Part shown: positions 28,159 through 37,442 of the stretch, one piece after another
Numbering within the stretch: position 1 is the stretch's first letter
Layout of the letters: each line of letters opens with the position of its first letter
NCBI GenBank assembly: GCA_902384585.1
Contig: CABMCJ010000004.1
Span: 62,001-126,000 of the forward strand
Reading direction: 5' to 3'
DNA length: 64,000 nucleotides
Source: Candidatus Anstonella stagnisolia
GTDB taxonomy: Archaea; Micrarchaeota; Micrarchaeia; Anstonellales; Anstonellaceae
Position numbers and translations under genes: made by a program
Notes under the pieces: generated by a model
Seen by the model: only the letters and a program-made list of their open reading frames with translations
What the model was told of the DNA's origin: nothing
The model's database searches: none

Positions 28159-30252
28159 ATGGCAGAAGAGGATATCTCAGAAGCAATAAGCGAATTCGAG
28201 GACTTTTTATCTTCAGGCTACAAGAAGCAGATAGACGAGCTTGTTGGCAACTATCCCAAAAAAAAGAGCCTGAATGTGGACTTTCTTGACTTGGAAAAAT
28301 ACGACCCCGACCTTGCGGATGCGTTGGTGAAAAAGCCTGACCTGCTCATAGACGCAGCCCAAAAGGCGCTGGTCGCAATCGGGCACCCCATGCCTGACAT
28401 GGAATTCGAGCCCCACGTGCGCTTTTTCAACCTGCCTGACAAGGACATCATGATCCAGGGCATAAGCTCAAGCAATATCTCCGAACTTATTTCCTTCAAG
28501 GGCGTAATTACAAAGAGGAACGAAGTGCTGCACCGCGTAAAAGTCGCTATCTACGAGTGCCTAAGCTGCGGGGAAACCTACAAGCTTGCAATCACGAAGA
28601 AGACGCAGCCCCCCCAAATGTGCGAAAAGTGCAAGAAAAATACTCTCAGGCTTGACGAGGACAATTCTTATTTCATGGACGTGCAGCGCGCAGAGGCGCA
28701 GGAGCTTCTTGAACGTGTAAAGGGAGGCGCTCCCGCAGCGCGCATACAGCTTTGGTTTGAGGACGACTGGGTGAACATTATCACGCCCGGCGACAACGTA
28801 GTGATAACCGGCATAATGCGCATAGTCCCGCCCCAAAGGCAAAAAGGCAGGTCGGAAAATTCAACCATATACACAAAATATATTGACGTTGTGCACGTCC
28901 TTGGGCTGCAGAGGGACTTTGAGCAGGTGGAAATAAGCGAAGAGGAAGGAAAGCAAATACGCGACCTTGCAACAGAGCCGCACCTTTTTGAAAAGCTCAT
29001 AAAATCCGTTGCGCCCGCAATTTACGGCCACAACGAAGTAAAGGAAGCCCTTGTGCTCCAGCTTTTCGGCGGCGCAAAGGACAAGAACATGCCCGGCGGC
29101 GGCCCAATCCGAAGCGACATACACGTTCTTCTCATAGGAGACCCAGGCAGCGCAAAGACCCGCTTTTTGCAGCAGGTGCGCGAGCTTGCGCCCAAGAGCA
29201 TTTTCGTGAGCGGCAAGTCCACGACCGGAGTGGGGCTTACCGCATCCGCAGAGCGCGACGAATTCGGGGACGGGAGCTGGTCGCTTAAGGCAGGCGCATT
29301 GGTGCTTGCGTCAGGGGGAATCGCCTCAATAGACGAATTTGACAAGATAGACGAGCACGAGCGCTCGGCATTGCACGAGGTCATGGAATCCCAGACGGTT
29401 TCAGTTGCAAAGGCAGGCATTGTCACTTCCTTTAAGGCAAAGACTGCAATACTTGCGGCGGCAAACCCAAAGCACGGAAGGTTTGACCCGAACAAGCTTC
29501 CAGGGGACCAGTTCGACATCCCTCCAACGCTTCTCTCAAGGTTCGACTTGATTTTCCCCATCATGGACGTGATGGACGAGGACAAGGACACAAAGCTTGC
29601 AGACCACATACTACTTTCGCACAAGCGCGCAACTGCGGCGCGCACCGAAGAGGGCGGGAAAGCCCCTGATGCAAAGTTCTACGACCCGGACTTGGTAGAC
29701 CCGCAATTCCTTACAAAATACATTGCATATGCGCGCCAGACTGTTACGCCCAGGCTTACTGACGAGGCAATGGAGAAAATAAAAACGTATTACGTTGAGA
29801 TGAGGAGAATGGGGCGCGCGCAGGGAGGCGGCGCAGTCCCAATTACCCCAAGGCAGATAGAGGGCCTGGTAAGGCTCTCAGAAGCAGGCGCAAAAGCCCG
29901 TCTTTCCCAGGTTGTGGAGGCAATGGACGCGGAGCGCGCAATAAAGATAACCGACTTTGTGATACACAAGATAATGATGGATCGCGAGACAGGGAGGATT
30001 GACTCGGACATAATTTCAACGGGCAAGCCCAAGTCACACGTTGACAAGATGGAGACAATAATGAATATCGTGCGCTCAATGCAAAAGGAATACGACATGG
30101 TGGAAATCGCAAAAATAATAGAAGAGGCAAAGACAAACTACAATGTCGAGGAGCAGCTTGCGCGCCGCCTTGTTGACGACCTGATATACCAGGGGGAGCT
30201 CTACAAATCCAAGCACGGGTTCGTGAAAGTGGTTGATGCGGAGAAAGGTTAG
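28159..30252 (+). CDS. mcm: Replicative minichromosome maintenance helicase MCM
   Basis: Walker A GDPGSAKTRFLQ, GLTASAERDEFGDGSWSLKAGALVLASGGIASIDEFDKI, arginine finger LLSRFDLIF. Confidence 0.96.
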   Translation: MAEEDISEAISEFEDFLSSGYKKQIDELVGNYPKKKSLNVDFLDLEKYDPDLADALVKKPDLLIDAAQKALVAIGHPMPDMEFEPHVRFFNLPDKDIMIQGISSSNISELISFKGVITKRNEVLHRVKVAIYECLSCGETYKLAITKKTQPPQMCEKCKKNTLRLDEDNSYFMDVQRAEAQELLERVKGGAPAARIQLWFEDDWVNIITPGDNVVITGIMRIVPPQRQKGRSENSTIYTKYIDVVHVLGLQRDFEQVEISEEEGKQIRDLATEPHLFEKLIKSVAPAIYGHNEVKEALVLQLFGGAKDKNMPGGGPIRSDIHVLLIGDPGSAKTRFLQQVRELAPKSIFVSGKSTTGVGLTASAERDEFGDGSWSLKAGALVLASGGIASIDEFDKIDEHERSALHEVMESQTVSVAKAGIVTSFKAKTAILAAANPKHGRFDPNKLPGDQFDIPPTLLSRFDLIFPIMDVMDEDKDTKLADHILLSHKRATAARTEEGGKAPDAKFYDPDLVDPQFLTKYIAYARQTVTPRLTDEAMEKIKTYYVEMRRMGRAQGGGAVPITPRQIEGLVRLSEAGAKARLSQVVEAMDAERAIKITDFVIHKIMMDRETGRIDSDIISTGKPKSHVDKMETIMNIVRSMQKEYDMVEIAKIIEEAKTNYNVEEQLARRLVDDLIYQGELYKSKHGFVKVVDAEKG

Positions 30253-30947
30253 GATTTGGCTGCTTTCTTTCCGTATGGGCAATAAGAGAGGATAGGGCAC
30301 TCTTTGCATTTCGGCTTTCTCGCAGTGCACAACGCCCTCCCGTGGAATACGAACAAATTCGAAATATTCAGCCAGTCTTCGTGCGGCACGATTTTTTGCA
30401 AATCCTTCTCAATTTTGTTCTGCTCCTTCTCGCGCGTGAGCCCCATTCGCTGTGAGAGCCTTATCGCATGCGTGTCCACAGGTATTCCCTCAAGAATTCC
30501 GTGCGCATTCCCAAGCACAATGCTCGCGGTTTTTCGCGCAACTCCGGGCAAGCGCAGCATTTCCTCCATTGTGCGCGGGATTTTCCCCCCATGCTGCTCG
30601 TCAAGAATGCGGCACGTTTCCCGTATGTTTTTTGCCTTTGTGCGGAAAAATCCGCACGAGCGCACGTATTTTTCCATTTGCGCCTGTGGCATTGCCGCAA
30701 AGTCTTTTGCACTCTTGCACTTTGCAAAGAGCGCAGGAGTCTCCTTGTTCACGCGCGCATCCGTGCATTGTGCCGAGAGTATTACTGCAACAAGAAGTTG
30801 CACGTCATTCCCAAAATCCAGTGAGCATTTCGCGTGCGGGTATGTGCGCTTGAGAATTGAAAGTATGCGCATAAAACGCTTCTTCCGTGCGTCAAATCCT
30901 TCCATGTTTCTCTTTCCAATAGATACACTTTTATACCGTGCTTTCAT
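30249..30947 (-). CDS. nth: Endonuclease III (DNA glycosylase/AP lyase)
   Basis: LVAVILSAQCTDARVN, LPGVARKTASIVLGNA, VDTHAIRLSQRMGL, C-terminal 4Fe-4S Cys cluster CTARKPKCKECPILSYC. Confidence 0.94.
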   Translation of the reverse strand: MKARYKSVSIGKRNMEGFDARKKRFMRILSILKRTYPHAKCSLDFGNDVQLLVAVILSAQCTDARVNKETPALFAKCKSAKDFAAMPQAQMEKYVRSCGFFRTKAKNIRETCRILDEQHGGKIPRTMEEMLRLPGVARKTASIVLGNAHGILEGIPVDTHAIRLSQRMGLTREKEQNKIEKDLQKIVPHEDWLNISNLFVFHGRALCTARKPKCKECPILSYCPYGKKAAKS

Positions 30948-30962
30948 ATCTTAAGATATCAA

Positions 30963-31090
30963 GGGCCCGTAGCTCAGCCTGGATAGAGCGGCAAAAATGC
31001 CAACAGCATTCCCGCAAGCCTTCTAAGCTGATGGTCGAGGGTTCAGGTTAAGATTTAAAGCTTAACCGCCCAAAAATCCCTTCGGGCCCG
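30963..31090 (+). tRNA. tRNA-Arg (TCT) interrupted by two introns (30994-31017 and 31045-31073)
   Basis: Removing the introns by BHB rules gives a 75-nt tRNA: GGGCCCG acceptor, D-arm GCTC..GAGC, GCAGC-CTTCTAA-GCTGA anticodon arm, GAGGG-TTCAAAT-CCCTT T-arm, CGGGCCC-G. Confidence 0.9.
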
Positions 31091-31118
31091 TTTATTGCTT
31101 ATACTTTTGAGCAAGTAG

Positions 31119-31379
31119 GTGACAAGCATGGACAAGAAAATGCAAGACATAATAGAAATGCTGGAAATAGTTACAGGTGACACATCAGTCCCAAAAAACA
31201 TAAGGAAAGCCCTCACAGAAGCGCGCGACAAGCTCAAAAGCAACGACGATTTGCCTGTAAAGGTTTCTTCAGCTGTCTATTCCCTTGACTCCGTGAGCGA
31301 GGACATCAACATGCCCATGCATGCGCGCACGCAGATTTGGACAATACTCTCCGCGCTTGAAGGGATAAAGACGGAGTAA
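31119..31379 (+). CDS. UPF0147 family protein
   Basis: IIEMLEIVTGDTSVPKNIRKALTEARDKL...SSAVYSLDSVSEDINMPMHARTQIW. Confidence 0.88.
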   Translation: MTSMDKKMQDIIEMLEIVTGDTSVPKNIRKALTEARDKLKSNDDLPVKVSSAVYSLDSVSEDINMPMHARTQIWTILSALEGIKTE

Positions 31380-31416
31380 GGGACTTGTTTTTATTTCTTG
31401 CCTTTTTAATTTCTGC

Positions 31417-32037
31417 ATGCTTGACGACCAGACGCTTGCATTCGGCGTAAGCGCCTTTATTTCAGTGCTTGCAATAGTGAACCCCCTCTCTACGATAGGG
31501 GTGTTCCTTTCCCTTACGAAAAACCACAAGGTGGACGAGGCAAACAGGATTGCATTCCGTTCAAGCCTTGTCGCCTTCTGCGTGCTCATTTTCTTTTCGC
31601 TCTCAGGATTTTTCCTTTTCCAGATGTATGGCATAACGCTGGAGGCATTTAGGATTGCAGGCGGCATAATACTCTTTGTGATAGGCATGCAGCTTGTTTT
31701 CCCTTCCCAAAATACCCAGAATATCTCGCAGGGCAGCAAGCAGATATACCTCATACCCCTTGCAATTCCAATGACTTCCGGCCCTGGCGCCATCACAACA
31801 ACCATAGTGCTTGCAAGCCAGGCAGTGACATTCGGCCATGAGTTTGTGCTGTGGATTGCAATATTCCTCTCCTGCATGATAAACTACCTTGTGCTCAGGT
31901 TTTCGGAATCAATACATGAGCGCATAGGAAAAGAAGGGCTTTCAGTGCTCATAAAAATAATGGGCTTGCTCGTATGCGCAGTGGGCGTGCAATTCATAAT
32001 AAACGGGCTGAAAGTTGCGTTCCCGATATTTGCTTAA
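31417..32037 (+). CDS. MarC family integral membrane protein
   Basis: FISVLAIVNPLSTIGVFLSLT, AGGIILFVIGMQLVF, LIPLAIPMTSGPGAITTTIVL. Confidence 0.9.
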   Translation: MLDDQTLAFGVSAFISVLAIVNPLSTIGVFLSLTKNHKVDEANRIAFRSSLVAFCVLIFFSLSGFFLFQMYGITLEAFRIAGGIILFVIGMQLVFPSQNTQNISQGSKQIYLIPLAIPMTSGPGAITTTIVLASQAVTFGHEFVLWIAIFLSCMINYLVLRFSESIHERIGKEGLSVLIKIMGLLVCAVGVQFIINGLKVAFPIFA

Positions 32038-32429
32038 ATCTTCAATTCGCCTTTTGCAGCATCCACATGCGCACTCTTCCCGTCAAGTGCTGCAAGCTTT
32101 TCAAATTCCACCTTGTCCAGCATGGGAATTTCAGCAATAATCGCGCCAACCGCAACAATTGTTTCCGCCTCTTTGTTCACAATTGCGGCAGGCGCTTTCC
32201 CTGCTTTCTTTAAGCGATAAAGTACATACGAGCCAACAGTGGAGCCTTTCCCATTTGGGAACGCAAGCACCTTCCCGGAAATGCACTTTCCCTCAAGAGG
32301 ATGCCCTTTCTCAACCACAATCCCGTTTGTTGCATCCACGCCCCCATAAAAAGAAATAGGCTGGGAGGAAAAAAGAAGCTCGCCAGATGCCTTTCCCGCA
32401 AAAATTTCCCTTCCCTTGAAAGTTTCCAT
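32034..32429 (-). CDS. Phosphomevalonate dehydratase small subunit (aconitase-X swivel domain, DUF126)
   Basis: SGELLFSSQPISFYGGVDATNGIVVEKGHPLEGKCISGKVLAFPNGKGSTVGSYVLYRL. Confidence 0.88.
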   Translation of the reverse strand: METFKGREIFAGKASGELLFSSQPISFYGGVDATNGIVVEKGHPLEGKCISGKVLAFPNGKGSTVGSYVLYRLKKAGKAPAAIVNKEAETIVAVGAIIAEIPMLDKVEFEKLAALDGKSAHVDAAKGELKI

Positions 32430-32510
32430 ATCAATCCCACTCTGCACGTTTATGCACTGCAAATGTTTCCAATGCCTGCTCCATCGCCCGTTTTCAATGC
32501 CCGCTTCACT

Positions 32511-33695
32511 TTAGTCCCATTTTCCGCTTATCGCGCAGTTTATGCATTTCTCAATGCTTCCCACTTTTGTCTTGAACTTGTTTTTCGCCCTTGAATAATA
32601 ACAGCTTTTTGCAGAGTCGCTTGCAACGCATGCAAACCTGCCCTTTATGGGAGCCACCACCATGCACGTATCAGCCGCGAATTTTGCGCCGCTTTGCTCT
32701 ATTACCTGCACAAGCCCCTTCTTTTTCGCCTCCTGCAATACCTGGCGTGAAATGCAAAGCCAGGTTTCCACCTTCAATTTCTTTCCTTTTAGCATCCCGG
32801 CAATCTTCTCCACTTCCTGCATTGAAAGGTGCGGGCATCCCAGCGCAACCAAGTCCGGCTGCGTATCATCGTTCATTGAGGAAAGCGCAGCAGAAATTCC
32901 ATTTTTGCTTAGTGCGATTTCCTCCTTTGGCACGCTTGTTTTGCACGGCGTAATGCCCTGCATGTGGAACATTGATGTGCCCCCATAAGTCGCAATGGAT
33001 GCGCAAAGGGATTTGAGTTCCTCAACAGAAGCAGATTTTATTCCCAAGAAGAGCGGAATTTTGTTCCCGATTTTCTCTCCGGTTGCTTTTCCAAGCGCCC
33101 CAAACTCTTCTGTTCCGGAAAGTGCGCACTCAACTTTTACCGCAACCTGCGCCTGCCTATTCTTCTCAAGGTGCATCCCATAAAGCGGGGTTTTTCCGCA
33201 AATTGCAGCAGCAAGCGCGGAAGGGCCGCCTTCGCGGTTTGTGCGCGCACCCAAAACAGAGTTCGCATAACACACTGCAGAGGATTCGCTCCATGCGATG
33301 TGCTCGCCCTCTTTTGGCTTGTTTCCAATGAAATACGGGGTGCATGTGCACGAGGGAATAATGCCCATCTTCACAAATGCGTCTATCACGAGCTTTTGCT
33401 TTTTTGCAAAGTCCTCGCCAATCCCAAGCACCTTGTAATTTTCCAAGTCCATTCCTGCGGGGTTAAGCGTTGTAAGAACTTTCACCCGCCCATCCTTTGC
33501 AAGCTCTGCGAGGTATTCCAACCCCGCATCTCCCAAATTGTCGTAAGATACTCCCGCAACCTGCACAGAAGTAACAGGCACAAGCTTTTCTGCTCCATAT
33601 ATCTTCCCAAGCGCAACCAAGATTTCCATTGACTTTTTGGCAGCGTTTCCAAACTTGCCTGCAAGCATTTGCTTGTCCTGTTCGTCAAGAATCAT
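32511..33695 (-). CDS. Phosphomevalonate dehydratase large subunit (aconitase-X catalytic domain, DUF521)
   Basis: CTCTPYFIGNKPKEGEHIAWSESSAVCYANSVLGARTNREGGPSALAAAICGKTPLYGMH. Confidence 0.9.
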   Translation of the reverse strand: MILDEQDKQMLAGKFGNAAKKSMEILVALGKIYGAEKLVPVTSVQVAGVSYDNLGDAGLEYLAELAKDGRVKVLTTLNPAGMDLENYKVLGIGEDFAKKQKLVIDAFVKMGIIPSCTCTPYFIGNKPKEGEHIAWSESSAVCYANSVLGARTNREGGPSALAAAICGKTPLYGMHLEKNRQAQVAVKVECALSGTEEFGALGKATGEKIGNKIPLFLGIKSASVEELKSLCASIATYGGTSMFHMQGITPCKTSVPKEEIALSKNGISAALSSMNDDTQPDLVALGCPHLSMQEVEKIAGMLKGKKLKVETWLCISRQVLQEAKKKGLVQVIEQSGAKFAADTCMVVAPIKGRFACVASDSAKSCYYSRAKNKFKTKVGSIEKCINCAISGKWD

Positions 33696-33699
33696 AGAA

Positions 33700-35007
33700 T
33701 CACACGTATTCCTCTATCTTCACCTTTGGCATTTCTGCCCTTGTAAAGTCTTTCCCTTTTGCAACAAGCGGTTTTGTAGCATCCAGCCCCATCTTGGAAG
33801 TTTCCCGTGTATTTGGGTCTGCTGACGGGTCAAGGGACGAGCCCTTTTCCTTTTCCTTTACAACAAGGTTGCTTTTTGCCTGGAAGCGCGTTGCAATTGC
33901 CCATTCCACCTGCGCAGGGTCGTAAATGTCAATGTCCTCATCCACCACAATTGCAAGTTTGAGCGAGTGGTGTCCCAAGAATGCCGCCTCTATTGCTTTT
34001 TTTCCATCATCCTCGCTTTTTTTCTTTATGGACACAACCGCATGCAGCCAGGAGCACCCCCCAGGCGTAACGTTCACGCCTTTGCATTCGCACACTTTTG
34101 AAACCTCGCGCATAATAGTGGGCTCGCGCGGCATTCCCATCAGGAGCTTGTGCTCAAGGGCGCCAGGAAGAAGCGCATGGTAGAATGCACCGCTCTTGTA
34201 GTAAATTTTCTTTACTTTCACAACCCTCTGCTTCCTCACAATGTCATAAGTTTCGGTAAGGTCCACGAATTTGCCCTCATCCACAAGCTCAGGGGTGATT
34301 TCAGCAAGCATTACAACCTGTGATTCTGCAGGCACGGAAATCCCGTTCTCAAGCCGTACTGTCTCAAGTGGCATAAGGGAATTTGCAATCTGCAGCTCAT
34401 CCTTTCCAATTTCTACAGAAGTAGCAGCAGCAAGCAAAATGTGCGGGGGCAGCCCTATGCAAATAGCAACCTCCAAATTTCCTCCCGCCCTTTTTATGAA
34501 TTCGTCAAGGTGCCGTTGCAATATTCTTGCAACAAGCCTATCCTTTCCAATTTGCATCATTCTATGAAACGAACAATTCCTTCCGTATTCCTTGTCCTTC
34601 GCAATCACGACTGCGCTTGAAAGGTATTTTCCCCCGTCATCTGGATAATGGAACAAGAGAGGCAGCTTGCCCAAGTCCAACGTATTTATCTCATTCTTCA
34701 AGAATGGCGCATCCTTCGCCTCTTTCGGCTTTGTGGGATTGTCTATTGCATGTGCAAGCTTTCCAACAAGCTCCTCTTGAGAGCATCCGAGATATTCTGC
34801 AATAAGTTTTCTATCAGAAAAGAGATTCCCAATTACAGGAAAATCGCTTTCTCCTACTTTTGGGAAATAAACTGGCTTTCCATCAAGCGCGTACAAGAGG
34901 GAAGATGCTTCCAACTTTTCAGACACTTGTTTCTTTATGTGCACTATTCTCTTCTCTCTCTGCAATTTCTGCACGAATTTTTCAAGCGTTTGCTTCATTC
35001 TTTCCAC
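33700..35007 (-). CDS. UbiD-family decarboxylase (candidate anhydromevalonate phosphate decarboxylase)
   Basis: Long UbiD-like ORF (IGLPPHILLAAATSVEIGKDELQIANSL, VNVTPGGCSWLHAVVSI), adjacent to aconitase-X subunits and UbiX. Confidence 0.88.
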   Translation of the reverse strand: MERMKQTLEKFVQKLQREKRIVHIKKQVSEKLEASSLLYALDGKPVYFPKVGESDFPVIGNLFSDRKLIAEYLGCSQEELVGKLAHAIDNPTKPKEAKDAPFLKNEINTLDLGKLPLLFHYPDDGGKYLSSAVVIAKDKEYGRNCSFHRMMQIGKDRLVARILQRHLDEFIKRAGGNLEVAICIGLPPHILLAAATSVEIGKDELQIANSLMPLETVRLENGISVPAESQVVMLAEITPELVDEGKFVDLTETYDIVRKQRVVKVKKIYYKSGAFYHALLPGALEHKLLMGMPREPTIMREVSKVCECKGVNVTPGGCSWLHAVVSIKKKSEDDGKKAIEAAFLGHHSLKLAIVVDEDIDIYDPAQVEWAIATRFQAKSNLVVKEKEKGSSLDPSADPNTRETSKMGLDATKPLVAKGKDFTRAEMPKVKIEEYV

Positions 35008-35528
35008 CTTTTGTACATTTTGTTCTTTACTCCAAGGGAATCAAGCGATTTCCCGACAACAAAATCAACAAGCTCACTTATGCTTTTTGGCTTGTGGTAA
35101 AACCCAGGGCACGCAGGCAGTATTACAACCCCTATCCTTGCGAGCTTGAGGCAGTTCTCAAGGGAAATTGCTGAAAGCGGGGTTTCCCGCACCACCAGCA
35201 CAAGCTTTTTCCCTTCCTTGATGCACACTTCCGCGCTCCTTGAGATTAAATTGTCCCCATACCCGTTTGCAATCGCGGACAATGTTTTAAGCGAGCAGGG
35301 GATTACGAGCATTGCATCAGGCGCGCTTGAGCCGGATGCGAAAGGCGCGAAAAAATCCTTTTCGCCATACACATTTTTCCCCGAAGGAAGCTTCACTCCC
35401 TCTTCTTTTGCAAGCACTTTTGCCCCTTCTGAAATTATCACGCCTGGCTTGTGCTCCCCAAGCGCCTCAATCGCGCGCTTTGCATACACAATGCCGGATG
35501 CGCCCGTAACCGCAACCACTATTCTCAT
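34995..35528 (-). CDS. ubiX: UbiX-family flavin prenyltransferase
   Basis: MRIVVAVTGASGIVYAKRAIEAL, MLVIPCSLKTLSAIANGYGDNLISRSAEVCIKEGKKLVLVVRETPLSAI. Confidence 0.93.
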   Translation of the reverse strand: MRIVVAVTGASGIVYAKRAIEALGEHKPGVIISEGAKVLAKEEGVKLPSGKNVYGEKDFFAPFASGSSAPDAMLVIPCSLKTLSAIANGYGDNLISRSAEVCIKEGKKLVLVVRETPLSAISLENCLKLARIGVVILPACPGFYHKPKSISELVDFVVGKSLDSLGVKNKMYKRWKE

Positions 35529-36181
35529 TTTCCCTTCCTCTCATTTGAATATTCTATATAAGAATACGCGAAAAGATAAACCGCAGAAAACAAAACCGGC
35601 GCAACCACGAATACGAGCGAGTATTTTGGCAGCAGGATTCCAAGAAGGCAGAGCACTGCGCACGCCTTGAAAAGTTTCCCTCCAAGCTTATGCGTCTTTT
35701 CCCATACTCCCTTGCTGCTTAGCGTCCACGGAGTGCGTATCCCAATAGTCCAGTTCTGCTTTGCCACCTGCACAAGCGAGCCCATGAAATAGAACAGCCC
35801 TGCAAACGCGGGCGCAAGGGCCTGCCCCATGTTGAATTCAATCCCCATGTTCCACACAACAATGAGCGCCTGCAAATAAAGCATGAAAATTTCAATTGCG
35901 GCAATAAACCAGCAGTATTTTTCCCAAAACTGCTCGATGTTCTTCCTTTTGGGGTCCATTTTTGGTATAATGTAAAGAAGAAGCGCAAGCACTACCATCA
36001 GAATCGGCACCAGGAATATCCAGAATTCCTTTTGCGCAAAACCGTCTGCATTCCCCTCAATTCCCCAGTGCACTGCAATCCTGTCGGGAATTTGTGGATA
36101 AAACCAGAATGCAATCGCAAATGCAAGCACTATTGCCATTGCGGCAGCAATCCATCCGTTTCTCATGCAACCCATCTCCAC
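35525..36181 (-). CDS. DUF1648/SdpI-like membrane protein
   Basis: FYPQIPDRIAVHWGIEGNADGF..., NWTIGIRTPWTLSSKGVWEKTHKLGGKLF. Confidence 0.85.
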   Translation of the reverse strand: MEMGCMRNGWIAAAMAIVLAFAIAFWFYPQIPDRIAVHWGIEGNADGFAQKEFWIFLVPILMVVLALLLYIIPKMDPKRKNIEQFWEKYCWFIAAIEIFMLYLQALIVVWNMGIEFNMGQALAPAFAGLFYFMGSLVQVAKQNWTIGIRTPWTLSSKGVWEKTHKLGGKLFKACAVLCLLGILLPKYSLVFVVAPVLFSAVYLFAYSYIEYSNERKGK

Positions 36182-36258
36182 TGCCTTCTTCTCATCAATT
36201 GTTATTAATCATTCTGCTTGCGGGGAAAAATAAAAAAAGAAAAGAAAAAGAAGGAGAC

Positions 36259-36831
36259 CTATACGAGCGAGCCAAGGTAGAGCGAGAATACCATGAGCAG
36301 CACTCCGTACATTATTACGAACAGGCCTATTATGCTCACAAGCGCAAGCCCTGCGGAAAGCGGGTTGAAGAGCATGAAGAGCCCAAGCAGCACGAACAGT
36401 ATGCCCACTATGAGCGGCACAATCCTGCTCTTGAGCTTCTTGAGGGCGTATGCTATCTGCCCAAGCCCGCCAATAATGGCAATCACTGCGAGTATGAGCG
36501 CAAGGAACCCGAACGTGAGTATCACGCCTGCTGTTACTGCATCAGGAATTGCAAGCATTATGCCCCCTGCGATTATTGCTATCAGCCCCATAATCACCAG
36601 ATATCCTGCAAAACCCGTGCCCTTGCATTTGAAAAGCCCCTCATAAAGCTTTAGCAGCCCTGCAACAACAAGAAGCAGCCCCAGAACAAAAATCGTAGAG
36701 TTTATCGTCATGGTGGGTGTGATAAGAAGCAGCAGCCCGAAAAGGAAGAACAGGACGCCCGCAAGCCCCACTGCCATCCCTTCTTTTTCCAAAAGGCTCA
36801 TGCCTTTTTTAGCAGTTCCCTTTTTAGCCAT
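36259..36831 (-). CDS. HdeD-like/DUF308 membrane protein
   Basis: Repeated TM hairpins with LFGLLLLI, GILFVLLGLFMLFNPLSAGLALVSIIGL. Confidence 0.7.
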   Translation of the reverse strand: MAKKGTAKKGMSLLEKEGMAVGLAGVLFFLFGLLLLITPTMTINSTIFVLGLLLVVAGLLKLYEGLFKCKGTGFAGYLVIMGLIAIIAGGIMLAIPDAVTAGVILTFGFLALILAVIAIIGGLGQIAYALKKLKSRIVPLIVGILFVLLGLFMLFNPLSAGLALVSIIGLFVIMYGVLLMVFSLYLGSLV

Positions 36832-36976
36832 TCAAACCCCTCCGGTTTTGCGCGCTTTGCGTAAGAAAAAGGCGGGACTTCACTCCTGCACCGCTTTTGC
36901 GCATATAACGCAAATTTGAAGGCGTTTCTTATAAACGTTTTGCAGGTTTCTTTTTGCAGGCTTCAGCCGCAGCCGG

Positions 36977-37375
36977 TTACTTTACAACAACGGTGCCTTT
37001 CATGGAAGGGTGCACTGAGCAATGATATGCATACGTGCCGGGCGCATTGAAAGTGTAACTCCCTTCCCCCCCGCTTTGGAATATGCCCGTGTCAAATGCC
37101 CCGTTGTCGCTCGTTACGGAGTGCGGCACCGAGTCCTTGTTTGTCCACGTAACTGTTGTGCCCTTTGCAATTTCAATCGAAGCAGGGTTGAATGCAAAGC
37201 CGCTTATCCCAACAGTTGCCTTTGAAGCCTGTGCTGCCGGAGGTGCCTGCAAACCCGAATTTGCCGCAGGCGTTGTTGCCGGCGCTTGCGGCGCATTTGG
37301 TGCCGCATATTGCTGCGTGCAGCCGAAAACAAGGAGCGCGATTAAAACTGAAACCACCAATCCTTTCATATCCAT
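36977..37375 (-). CDS. Plastocyanin/cupredoxin-like lipoprotein
   Basis: Lipobox LLVFGC; VTWTNKDSVPHSVTSDNG..FDTGIF..GTYAYHCSVHPSMKGTVVV blue-copper motif. Confidence 0.92.
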   Translation of the reverse strand: MDMKGLVVSVLIALLVFGCTQQYAAPNAPQAPATTPAANSGLQAPPAAQASKATVGISGFAFNPASIEIAKGTTVTWTNKDSVPHSVTSDNGAFDTGIFQSGGEGSYTFNAPGTYAYHCSVHPSMKGTVVVK

Positions 37376-37442
37376 CCCTCCGCAACAAGTCCCAAGCCCA
37401 TCTTTATAAAAGTTGGGGCAACTTCGTATATGGGGCAGCCTG

